Assembly: GCA_033977485.1 (NCBI GenBank)
Contig: CM066982.1
Location: forward strand, 29,862,218-29,926,217
Reading direction: 5' to 3'
Length of the DNA stretch: 64,000 bases
Origin: Hydrangea macrophylla
Taxonomy: Eukaryota > Streptophyta > Magnoliopsida > Cornales > Hydrangeaceae
Shown here: piece after piece, positions 10,779 through 20,596 of the stretch
How positions within the stretch are numbered: position 1 is the stretch's first letter
How the letters are laid out: every line of letters starts with the position of its first letter
Made by a program: the position numbers and the translations under genes
Notes under the pieces: model-generated
Told to the model about the DNA's origin: nothing
The model's database searches: none
The model's input: only the letters and a program-made list of their open reading frames with translations

Positions 10779-10786
10779 TTATATAG
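10779..10786 (-). promoter_or_regulatory. Predicted TATA box of the single-exon antisense gene
   Basis: On the minus strand the sequence is CTATATAA. It lies between the palindrome array (10803-10901) and the ATG at 10678, leaving about 100 nt for TATA-to-ATG spacing. The position suits a stand-alone antisense promoter. Confidence 0.55.
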
Positions 10787-10802
10787 AAAAAGGGGCCGGA
10801 CC

Positions 10803-10901
10803 GGCACTCGGTGTAAAGTAGCGGCACTCTCTGAGTGCCGGCCGGCAGTCACTGAATGCCGTCCGGCATTCACAGAGTGCCGCCCAGCCTCACCGAGTGC
10901 C
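10803..10901. repeat. Palindrome array B: five 17-bp inverted repeats at 20-21 bp spacing
   Basis: Sites start near 10803, 10823, 10844, 10865 and 10885. The best copy is GGCACTCTCTGAGTGCC at 10823-10839: a GGCACTC arm, a 3-bp centre and the inverse arm GAGTGCC. The first site is a degenerate half (GGCACTCGGTG). The array sits just upstream of the antisense TATA box. Equivalent arrays occur at 14563-14663 and 17699-17818. Confidence 0.85.
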
Positions 10902-11241
10902 GGCCCAGGTTTAAAAGGCACATGGGTCATCTTATAACTTCAATCAGCCCAAACCTGCACAAAATTTGAATAAAAAATGCTACCAATCATCATTTTAAGC
11001 ATCATTGTTTGCACCACTCATCAAAATAAAGCAATAAAGCCAAGAGAGGGTATTCATGATCTAAATAAGCAAAGGGTATAAGATTTAAGATCTAATACGG
11101 GGAAGCAATCAAGCATGAATATAAACAAATTCAAAATGGGCACGCAGGCCACCATGTATGAGTATTGCTAAATTCGCCTAAATAAGAGAATTCGATATTC
11201 TTTGTCCTCGCAGGGACATAACATAACATAAAGGAGATAAG
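10902..11241. other. Spacer between the two antisense genes
   Basis: About 340 bp of A/T-rich sequence separates the palindrome array from the end of the spliced antisense gene. It would hold that gene's 3' untranslated region. The plus-strand motif CACATGGG at 10920 also occurs 51 bp beyond the LTR array (near 17870), hinting that some flank was copied with the array. Confidence 0.4.
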
Positions 11242-11995
11242 CTATCCTCGTCTATGACGAGGATTCCTTCTGGGCGTTTGCTGAGCTGCCTTACCTCTCC
11301 CAACTCCGCCATCGCCTCCATCTCCGCCATCACCTCCATCTCCATCACCTCCTTGGTAGCCGCCGCCTTGGCCACTACCGCCAGCACCTCCCTGATAGCC
11401 GCCGCCCTGGCTCAATTGGAACTCCTGGATTTGTCTCCTCAAAACCGCCATCTCAGCTTCCTGTAAGAAAGAACAGGCAAAATAAGTAATGCAATTAAGA
11501 AAAGAGAGAGGAGAAGGGAAAAAGAAGAAAGGGAGTGTAATACCATAGCCCTAGCCTGAAGATCAACGTTGGTCCTTGCTCCATCAGCCTAAAAAAAAAA
11601 AAAAAAAAAAAAAGAATTAGAATACAGTCATTAGAATAAAGGTGATCAGTTGGATTCTTTTTTTTGAAGATAAATAAGAAAATCTTTTATGGCTGTTTGA
11701 TTTTTTTTTTTTTTTTTTTGCAAATAAAATAAGAGAATTTTGTTCTAAACAAAAAGGGATTTACCCTCCATTCGCGTCCATGAATCCAGTCTGGACGGTG
11801 TGAGCATATGACAGACCCTCTTCAGCATAATCCCGGGGGACTGTATCATATTGTAGAGGGATAGTCGGGACATTCTGAGTGTAAGGGGTCAGCTGATACA
11901 TGGTCTCTTGACCCATGTCGACCGTGGGAACACTCCAATTCCACTGCGGAAGGGCTGGGGGTTCAGCAACCCCAGGAATAGGCTGCAAATAGGAG

Positions 11996-12031
<36 letters not shown>

Positions 12032-13331
12032 TGAAAAGGAATGGAAAGCAGAAATAAAAAGAGTATACATATGTGAATGTGAATAATATTTGTTACCCGG
12101 ACGACATCCATGAGGGGAAAATTATGCATAAGAGAGTTCAATCTAAAGGTTGCATAACCATCAGGGTCGTCCAGAAGATTTGCAATATTCTCTCCGTCTA
12201 GAGCAGCCACCAGGTCATCATGGTCCAGGGTCGCTGTGCTCCTCATAGTAGCTGGAGGAACCCACGGCACATAAAAGTTTGGGGCAGCAAGAGACTGCCT
12301 AGTCACCCTCTCACCAAGGTACCATTCCCGGCACGCCTCACCCACCATTAGAACCCTCAATCTAGAATAGGCCACCGCCGCCTGAATTGCTTCACCTGCC
12401 TCTGGGAGGGCCGCTGCCCACGGGTTCCATATCACATGAATCTCACGCAATCGTGAGCCCCGACTTTTCGGCCCGTTGCCTCTTTCCTCCACTTCAAGCC
12501 CTGAGGCATGATAGCCGCCTCGTTGTCCCGAGTACTGGGAGCTCTCATCCGGAGGTATTCATGCGACCATATCTGCAAGGCAAAATAAAGAGGCAAAATT
12601 CAGTTTTCAAAATTGGAGGAAAGAAATGCAATAAAAAAATAACAAAAGGAATAAAGATGAAATGAATAAATAAATGAATGAATAATACAGTTGAAGCTTT
12701 ACCTCCCAAGCTCTCCAGTACCCGCCCGTGGAGGGGGAATTTCCCCTAGAAACCTCACTCATGTGATTGTAGAGAGTGGCCAAACCTGCCCCTCCCCAGT
12801 TGTATTGGAAGATGCGATCGACGTCTGTGAGAGAAGCCAAATACCCCAGACTGATTGTGTCACCCTTTGTACTCATCAACGAGCAACCCAGCACATACAT
12901 GATGAAGGCCCTGGCCATTTGATCGTCAGTGAAGGCCTGATTCTTGAAGGTATCCAGGAACCATTTTGCGGGAACTATGAAATCCCCTGGATGAGCCCCA
13001 AGCAAGTCAATAATTTCTTCATGACGGTTCTGAAGATCGTCATAGCGGGCAATAGGGAGGCCACCAAATGGGACGCCAGTGATCATGGCGAAGTCTAAGG
13101 GAGTCATCGTCATCTCCCCGAAAGGCATGTGGAAGGTGTTCGTTGTGTCCCACCACCTTTCCGCCAAGGCTTGAATATGGGTCCGGTCATTTGTACTTTT
13201 CTCCAGAAGCAAAGCAAAGAGCCCAAATCCAGCATTGTTGACCAAGGTTCTCACATCGTCAGAGAGCTCCATATACCACCTTCGGCCATGGGCCATGCTC
13301 CCATGACCCTTGAGGACAAATTCTGGAGTCT

Positions 13332-13364
<33 letters not shown>

Positions 13365-14297
13365 AAATAAGAAAAGGAGGGAATAATAAATGTTCTCTTT
13401 TGGGATTCAAGCAATGCAATTCAGTGAATAAGGAAAGTAATTCCCGAGTCTAGGCGACTCGTTGATTTGAAAAGTAATAAAATTCTTTGAGAGTTTAAGC
13501 GACTCATTGATTTGAAAAATAAGAATAAATTTTTTTTTTTTTTTTTTAGAGTCTAAGCGACTCATTAATTTGAAAGTAATAAAATTCTTTGAGAGTCTAA
13601 GCGACTCGTTGATTTAAAAAATAAGAATAAAATTCTTCTTGAAAGTCTAAGCGACTCATTGATTTGAAAGTAATAAAATTCTTTGAGAGTCTAAGCGACT
13701 CGTTGATTTGAAAATAAGAATAAAAATCTTCTTGAGAGTCTAAGCGACTCATTGATTTGAAAATAAAAAGGGGATCTCTTTTGAAGTCTAAGCACAAAAA
13801 TGTTTGTGGGTTGTAAGCAATGATTGGATTTTAGGTTCATTCAAAATATTAAGCATATGCAAAATTCATCCATATTAGCACAACCGCCCATTAGCAATGA
13901 ATAAATGGAATAATGAAATCAATGCGTCCAACTAAGGGCAATAAGAAAAGAGAGGGGCACAATACCAAGCCTCAAATCCTAATCATGAAAGAGGGGATTG
14001 GCGAATAGGTTGAATTTTCAAATATGCATTCATACATGCATTGACTATCATATACTACATTGGCATAGAAAGGGAGAAAGGGCATTCATGCATGCATTCA
14101 TTGCTCATCATTCATAGCACTACATTGCATTATCTCATCATAAGCATAAAGAGGAAAGTTTGGGAATGTACCATTCGATTGAAGGCCCGTGCCGAGAGAT
14201 GTGCCCCAGGATCGGCAAGTAAAACTGATGAACTGTGGACCGGATTGGGTTTGTACTTCTTCTTGGGGGGACCATAAGACCCTGAACCACTAGCCAT
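11242..14297 (-). CDS. Antisense spliced gene, plant mobile domain (aminotransferase-like) protein, with a frameshift
   Basis: Six exons are predicted on the minus strand: 14297-14172, 13329-12703, 12572-12097, 11982-11765, 11588-11544 and 11460-11242. Most introns show a GT donor (ATG-GTACAT, GAG-GTAAAG, CGG-GTAACA) and a poly-T tract then CAG acceptor. The first three junctions are in phase 0. Exon 1 starts MASGSGSYGPPKKKYKP, a possible nuclear signal. Exon 2 has the PMD pattern HMPFGEMTMTPLDFAMITGV and WWDTTNTF. Exon 3 starts IWSHEYLRMRAP and later reads VIWNPW and GERVTRQ. The last exon is glycine rich. Within exon 3, near 12450-12490, the first half and second half are in different frames, so this copy is probably broken. 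The exon 4 to 5 junction is also out of phase as drawn. PMD proteins (MAIL1/MAIN) act in silencing and genome stability in host plants. Confidence 0.7.
13440..13800. repeat. Short tandem repeats inside intron 1 of the antisense gene
   Basis: Seven units carrying TCTAAGCGACTC start near 13454, 13499, 13557, 13601, 13651, 13695 and 13744, so spacing is 44-58 bp. They alternate between GCGACTCATTG and GCGACTCGTTG versions. A T run lies at 13533-13548. They fall wholly within the predicted intron. Confidence 0.75.
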
Positions 14298-14562
14298 GGA
14301 AAGATCTACAAGCAAAGGGGGAAGTCAATGTTCATATGAGAAATCTTGAAGGAGAGAGATCAAATAACATGAAGAAACATGATTTCAAACAATGATTAAA
14401 ACAAAGATGTAATCTTTATGAAACATTCCTTGATTGTGAGTGGTTCTTGAAGAAAGGATCAAGAAAGGTGAGATTTTGGAGAAGAAATCCGAGAGAGGAG
14501 GAAGGAGAGAGTGGAAAAGAGAGAAGAAGAAACCAAGTTTTAAACAATCTGCTGCTCAGACC

Positions 14563-14663
14563 GGCACTCGGAGAAAAGGCACCGGCACTCAGCGAATGCC
14601 GCCCAGCATTTGGTGAAGTGCCGGCCGGCACTCAGTGAGTGCCGGTTCCCCTCACCGAATGCC
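14563..14663. repeat. Palindrome array A: five 17-bp inverted repeats at about 21 bp spacing
   Basis: Sites start near 14563 (degenerate), 14584, 14606, 14627 and 14647. The 14627 site is a full GGCACTCAGTGAGTGCC. The array lies about 270 bp upstream of the ATG of the spliced antisense gene. A TTTAAA element at 14539-14544 is the nearest TATA-like sequence on that strand. Confidence 0.85.
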
Positions 14664-15430
14664 GCCGCGTGTGACAGGTGGCCTTTTTCCCCTGATTTTC
14701 ATTATTTACAAAAGGACCCCCGAATGTTGCTCCCATGTCCTTATAAATTTTCCCTCGTTTCAAAAAGACCCCCGAGGTTTGAAAAATGAGTTTTAAAGCC
14801 CTCTTGTAAATGGGAAGTAGCCCCTGCTGGTTGAAAATTTTGTCAAGAAACACCCGTTTGCAATAAATAGGTTAGTCAACTCTGGATTTCTCTGAAATTG
14901 AATTTGATTGAGGTTTAATTGACTTTGGAAAATAGGAAAATCGAGTCTGATAGACTCCGGATTTCTTTAAAATTGAATTTGATTGGAGTCTAACTGACTC
15001 CCAATTTTGGAAAAATGATTTGATATAAGAGGGTTTGGCTCCAATTCTTTGAAAATTGATTCAAATTGAGCCTGATTGGCTCTGATTCTTTGAAAATTGA
15101 TTTGACTTGAGCCTGATTGGCTCCGATTCTTTGAAAAGAGATTTGAATTGAGCCTAATTGGTTTCAACTCTTTGGAATTTGATTTGATATGAGAGTCTTG
15201 TTTGATTCTGGAACTTTGAAAATTGATTTGGTTCGACTCCAGGTTAGGAGAAAATTTCAGTCGACTTTAATGTGATTGATCTTCGATTTCGGAAATTAAA
15301 AGCGAATATGAATCCAAGTGTTTCCAGGTTTAGGAAAGTTAATTTGAAATTTAATCAGCTCCTGAAAGTTAGGAATTATGAGTTGAACCAAGTCAACTTT
15401 GATTTTACTTGGTGAGGCAGTAAATTTGCA
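14664..15430. repeat. Spacer with degenerate tandem repeats
   Basis: From about 14860 to 15260 a loose repeat of roughly 55-60 bp recurs. It contains GAGCCTGATTGGCTC-like words followed by TTTGAAAATTGATTTGA. Copies are diverged. No coding frame is supported. Confidence 0.6.
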
Positions 15431-16745
15431 TCTCATCTTTCAGAGTGCTACCTGATTCGGCTTAGCCGATCAGAAGATTTTGGGGGATTTTGAGCATAGA
15501 GCTGCTCAATCTCTCTGCGTGCTACCTGATTTGGCTTAGCCGATCAGATGATTTTGGGGATTTTGAGCATAGAGCTGCTCAATCTCTCTGCGTGCTACCT
15601 GATTCGGCATTATGTCGATCAGGGGATTTTGAGCATAGAGCTGCTCAATCTCTCTGCGTGCTACCTGATTCGGCTTAGCCGATCAGATGATTTTGGGGAT
15701 TTTGAGCATAGAGCTGCTCAATCTCTCTGCGTGCTACCTGATTCGGCTTAGCCGATCAGATGATTTTGGGGGATTTTGAGCATAGAGCTGCTCAATCTCT
15801 CTGCGTGCTACCTGATTCGGCATTATGTCGATCAGATGATTTTGAGCATAGAGCTGCTCAATCTCTCTGCGTGCTACCTGATTCGGCTTAGCCGATCAGA
15901 TGATTTTGGGGATTTTGAGCATAGAGCTGCTCAATCTCTCTGCGTGCTACCTGATTCGGCTTAGCCTATCAGATGATTTTGGGGGATTTTGAGCATAGAG
16001 CTGCTCAATCTCTCTGCGTGCTACCTGATTCGGCATTATGTCGATCAGATGATTTTGAGCATAGAGCTGCTCAATCTCTCTGTGTGCTACCTGATTCGGC
16101 TTAGCCGATCAGATGATTTTGGGGATTTTGAGCATAGAGCTGCTCAATCTCTCTGCGTGCTACCTGATTCGGCTTAGCCGATCAGATGATTTTGGGGATT
16201 TTGAGCATAGAGCTGCTCAATCTCTCTGCGTGCTACCTGATTCGGCATTATGTCGATCAGATGATTTTGAGCATAGAGCTGCTCAATCTCTCTGCGTGCT
16301 ACCTGATTCGGCTTAGCCGATCAGATGATTTTGGGGATTTTGAGCATAGAGCTGCTCAATCTCTCTGCGTGCTACCTGATTCGTCTTAGCCGATCAGATG
16401 ATTATGGGGATTTTGAGCATAGAGCTGCTCAATCTCTCTGCGTGCTACGTGATTCGGCTTAGCCGATCAGATGATTTTGGGGGATTTTGAGCATAGAGCT
16501 GCTCAATCTCTCTGCGTGCTACCTGATTCAGTTTAGCCGATCAGATGATTTTGGGGATTTTGAGCATAGAGCTGCTCAATCTCTCTGCGTGCTACCTGAT
16601 TCGGCTTAGCCGATCAGATGATTTTGAGGATTTTGAGCATAGAGCTGCTCAATCTCTCTGCGTGCTACCTGATTCGGCATTATGTCGATCAGATGATTTT
16701 GAGCATGAAGCGGCTCAGTCATTCAGCGTGCTACCTGATTTGGCT
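15431..16745. repeat. Satellite-like array, 18 units of 66 or 73-74 bp, with higher-order order
   Basis: The core GAGCATAGAGCTGCTCAATC starts at 15492, 15565, 15631, 15704, 15778, 15844, 15917, 15991, 16057, 16130, 16203, 16269, 16342, 16415, 16489, 16562, 16635 and (degenerate) 16701. Steps are 73-74 or 66 bp. The short unit has CATTATGTCGATCAG in place of CTTAGCCGATCAG and lacks TTGGGGA. From 15565 to 16203 the order 66, 73, 73-74 repeats as a block of about 213 bp. Open frames across the array are by-products of the repeat. Confidence 0.93.
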
Positions 16746-17222
16746 ATGGAGTATAAGGCGCAGGGCGCATCTCAGTCAATCAGACGATTCTCATATGCAT
16801 ATGAAATGTACATACATCAGTCATAATGTTCCTAGAGTAAGACGGTGTTATTATAGGATGATTTGATGTATTTGGTGCATTTCTGATAATAGGAAGAATA
16901 ACGTGATTCGGGATCATCACACTTAGGAGCACAAGGTATAAGATTGCATGAGCATGTGCATCACGATGAGATAGGTGCATTCATCTGTGTGACTACTTGC
17001 GTTGGTGTTTTGTTGTCCTTTGCCCGAACTACGTCCTGGTCTGATTCCCATTGGGATACGTAGGCAGCTCACCTTTGAGCACGACCAGCTTTTGGCTATC
17101 TGCACATCCGATTTTGCAATGCACTTTTGTTTTTACCTGGATTCGACTATTTGGTCAAAGGCTTGTCTTTCACACAGGCTTTGACATTCGCTTGTGATAT
17201 GCGTTGCTTCACGAGCTCTGTC
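16746..17222 (+). other. Region before the 3' LTR with the conserved GATACGTAGGCA motif
   Basis: No gene is supported. At 17026-17067 the sequence repeats the post-integrase motif (GAACTACG, CTGATTCCC, GGATACGTAGGCAG). The rest is unique sequence leading to the polypurine tract. Confidence 0.55.
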
Positions 17223-17236
17223 AAAGAGGGGCAAAC
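17223..17236 (+). promoter_or_regulatory. Polypurine tract
   Basis: The purine-rich AAAGAGGGGCAAAC directly precedes the TG that opens the 3' LTR. This is where plus-strand DNA synthesis would be primed. Confidence 0.85.
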
Positions 17237-17698
17237 TGTAGACACCCCAATTTTGACCAAACGTCAAATCCAGGGATTGGTTATCTCTCAAAGACCGATG
17301 ATGATATCCGTGACATTCGAGGATTTTCCCAAGAAATTCAAAATCTTCAAGAAAAAAAATTAGAAAATAATAAAAATGATAAAGGGAGAGGATTCAGGCA
17401 TTCGGGAGGGAAACCCGAACGATGAAGAACGTGTGAGAAACCCAGTCTGGAAATCCATTTTATTTTAAAGAGGGAGTTTTTCTTGAAAAAAAAAAAGAAG
17501 AACAAAATAAATAGATTTTTTTGAAAAAGAGAAAATACAAAAAAGAAATAGTATATTCAAAAATATACCATGCACATGGTTGATACCGTGCACATGGGGG
17601 GTCTTAATGCAAATATATACATACATAAAATAAAAATTTTTGTTTACACCAACATATTTTTGAAAAATCAAAAAGAGGGACAAAATTCAGTTAGCCCC

Positions 17699-17818
17699 GG
17701 CACGCGGAAAACGCGGCGGCACTCACTGAGTGCCGCGCCGGCACTCACTGTTTGCCGCCCGGCACTCAGTGAGTGCCGCCCGGCACTCAGTGAGTGCCGC
17801 CGGCACCCAGCGAGTGCC
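17699..17818. repeat. Palindrome array L in the LTR: six sites at 19-22 bp spacing
   Basis: Sites start at 17699 (degenerate GGCACGCGG), 17718, 17740, 17761, 17782 and 17802. Copies at 17761 and 17782 are GGCACTCAGTGAGTGCC; the copy at 17718 has an ACT centre. The array ends 100 bp before the LTR TATA box. All three arrays begin with one degenerate unit at the low-coordinate end, so they are related duplications in the same orientation. Confidence 0.92.
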
Positions 17819-17917
17819 GCTGGCTGTAACAGACTGCATTTTCTCACATATTCTAGAAGAAAACCTTGCACATGGGTTTTCACCCGAATTTACCCATCTA
17901 TCCCTGGAATAATGGCC

Positions 17918-17925
17918 TATATAAA
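17918..17925 (+). promoter_or_regulatory. Predicted TATA box of the LTR promoter
   Basis: TATATAAA lies in GGCCTATATAAACACACC, 681 bp into the LTR. It is the best TATA match near the array. The transcription start is expected about 30 bp downstream. Confidence 0.65.
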
Positions 17926-18610
17926 CACACCTTCTCTTCCATTTTGGGGGACTTGAATTTGAAAATCAAGAGATAGATACATACAAGAATCATATAGATT
18001 TTAGAGAGAGAGAGAAGAAGAATTTCTTGAAAAGCTTGAAGAATTTGAAGAATCTTGAAGAAGAATTTGGAAAAATCTTGGAAGATCCTCACAAGAAGTT
18101 GAAGAAATACTTGAGGTCCTAGAGGTAACCTCTTAATCCTTGATAGAATTAGGATTATTCAATCACAAGTTCATAGTTCTAGGAACTTTTTCACATTTTC
18201 AAAACCTCTCTTCTTATCCCATTTCATCACACACCACCAAGAACTTGTGATTGAATCTCATGACATTTCATCAATTTGGATGTAATTAGCTTTGGGTTTA
18301 AGACAAATTTGACTTTAAAGAGTTTGTATCTTTAGTCTTCTAAGTATTCTTTGATTTTCCTTACTTCTATTTCATTCAAAAGGTGCATGAGGTCTTCCAT
18401 ATCTCATTGGACTTCTTTGAATTTGTTTCTTCAATTTCTAAGATCTCATGATCTATATGGAGATTAGAATGAATCATAGTCTTAATCTACATATAATTAG
18501 TGAGATGCAAGTCCTAATCCATGACTTGAATCTCTTCATTAAGAAATCTTATGGAATCTTTATTATATTCCAATGAGGTTTGAGTAGATTTTAACTTCAT
18601 TTAGACTCCC

Positions 18611-19050
18611 ATGACCATCAAATGGTAGGAGTGATAAGTTGAATTCAAACTTGAGTCCATAGGTTTGAGTTCTTATTTGAGGATTTTGTGAAGTTCATTT
18701 CAATACTTCATCAAGATCCATAAGTGTAGTATGCCTCATAGTCTCCAATGACCATCAAATGGTAGGAGAAAATGTGTTAATTCAAGTTTACTCCCATGGC
18801 TTGAACTAATCTTTCTCTTAGGTTTTAAGAAGTCTTTCATACTTCATCTAGAACCTATGAGCATGTATGTCTCTAACTCCAATGACCATCAAATGGTAGG
18901 AGTGATAAGTTGAATTCAAACTTGGGTCCATAGGTTTGAGTTCTTTATTTGAGGATTTCGTGAAGTTCATTTCAATACTTCATCAAGATCCATAAGTGTA
19001 ATATGCCTCATAGTCTTCAATGACCATCAAATGGTAGAAGAAGTAGTTTG
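18611..19050. repeat. Four-unit tandem repeat inside the LTR
   Basis: ATGACCATCAAATGGTAG recurs at 18611, 18748, 18882 and 19020, so the unit is 134-138 bp. The rest of each unit is similar but diverged. Confidence 0.85.
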
Positions 19051-20596
19051 GTTTGAGCCCCAACTTCATGTTCTAATAGTTGAGGCCAATCAATAAACTT
19101 GAACTAGCAAAATGAAACAGTGTGTTCATAAACTGTTTTTGATCAAGGATTTTTAGTTTGAAATCCGACCGTTGGAATCGAATGAAACCAACGGGAAAAT
19201 GTTCATAACACATTGTTTTACCACTGGGATTTTTGTTTTAGCAAGATCTTGTGATTAGAAGGGTTTGATCATGGTTTTTGTGAGCTAATCATAATCTGTC
19301 CAGAGTTCTAGAATACTTTTAGAATAATAAGTCCGTTTTGAAATTAATAAATCAGAACCCTAACCAAGTTTTCATGACCTTTAATAATTTTTTATAAGTA
19401 CCTTAATGTGTTAGGAAGGTACCCTAAAAAGATCTAAGTGTTTCTCATTTTTTTACTATTTTTAGAAAATCATACAAGATCTCTGGTCAGAGAGTTGCAG
19501 AATCCTGAGTGAGGTCTAGTATTTTCCATATTCCCGGAGATCTAACCGTTGAAAGCTCAATTTTCTTTTTGGGTTAGAAACTAGACTCACAGAGGCATAA
19601 CATATCAAAAAATCAGTAAGATCCAACCGTTGAAAGTATTTTATTTCCATTTTTGAACGTCGGGTCTGCTCTCTGGAAATCACCAAAAACTGCTACTGTT
19701 TTTGTCTAATCTTATTTATTTCAACTCAAATGGTCTCTTAATGTCTTGGGACTCAAACCATGTTTTGAATAATGATAATTTAGATTAAACCCAGAGGCTT
19801 AGGGATCCAAATTAGTGAATAAATTCATGTCTCATCCTTGTTCATAATCATTCATTCATTCATGTACATTGATGCTTATAGTTAGAACTAGTTCTTGGAT
19901 GAAGTTGGACTTAGTTGAATTTAATTGAACATGACCTATGATTAATTGCCTTTTGATATTACATCTTGTCTAAGGCATGTGTACTAACCTTTGTTTTGTA
20001 GCGCTTTGAGGTACAATTTCTCAACCCTTCTCTAGTTTAATCTATTTTATTGATTTTAATTGATTTTTCGACCCCATGTGCGACACCTTAGCTTAGGTTT
20101 TGCCTTATGTGTATATATGTGTTAGAGACCTTTCTTAGGTTTATTTTTGCATGCATTGCACGTTTGATATTCGCGGCCGGATCCCGGGTATGTTTTCTAG
20201 TTCTCTATTGCATATCATGATGTTTGCTAGTTGAATTATGTGACTTATGAATGATATTTTACCGTTAGCAATTTTGCACCCTTTCAACATGCTTGTGTTA
20301 TGTATACCTATATATGTATTAATTGAGGGCATGCTTAGATTAATAACTTGATTAAAAAGGATGTTGAGTAGAGGCCTATCGTGAGATAGGATGAAAGGGG
20401 GTGTTTTAGTCCGCCGGGCTCCTTCCCCTTTCATTCCATAATCCCCGGACCCAGTTTATCTTTGGTTTCGCAAAAGATCAGTTTGCTTTTAAAATGGTTT
20501 CTTAATTTTTTCCTTTTAAAAATTAAGTGGCGACTCTTTGAAAATTGAAAAAATTTGCTCTAAAAGTGGGTAAAATTTGAAAACCTGTGATATCCA

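Larger units (their letters stand above)
1..20596 (+). mobile_element. Giant Ty3/gypsy Tat/Ogre-type LTR retrotransposon, 5' end outside the window
   Basis: The element runs from inside its 5' LTR (1-862) through a 16.4-kb internal region to a full 3' LTR (17237-20596). With two LTRs of 3360 bp its full size would be about 23.1 kb. Internal order is primer site, gag-protease, RT-RNase H-second RNase H, integrase, two antisense genes, satellite-like repeats, polypurine tract. The second RNase H and the antisense extra ORFs mark the Tat lineage (Ogre, Retand and relatives). The two LTR copies align over 862 bp without gaps and differ only at 199, 228, 826 and 854 (about 0.5 percent), so the insertion is recent. 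The target duplication cannot be checked because the left flank is missing. Confidence 0.93.
17237..20596 (+). repeat. 3' LTR, 3360 bp
   Basis: It starts TGTAGACACCCCAATTTTGA after the polypurine tract and ends in CA at 20596. The start TGTAGACACCCC also opens a second LTR piece at 30890. The LTR holds the palindrome array, a TATA box at 17918 and a four-unit tandem repeat. Its last 862 bp match the 5' LTR piece at the window start. Confidence 0.92.

Noticed and set aside
15431..16745. CRISPR-like look of regular repeats
   Set aside because: Units are contiguous satellites with no unique spacers, inside a plant retrotransposon.
15490..16866. Overlapping open frames with repeated SIELLNLSACYLI and HRAAQSLCVLPDSA peptides
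   Set aside because: They arise because the tandem units lack stops in some frames; no start context, codon structure or homologue supports a protein.
17440..17660. Short frames rich in lysine or phenylalanine near the LTR start
   Set aside because: A/T-rich low-complexity sequence; no conserved pattern.
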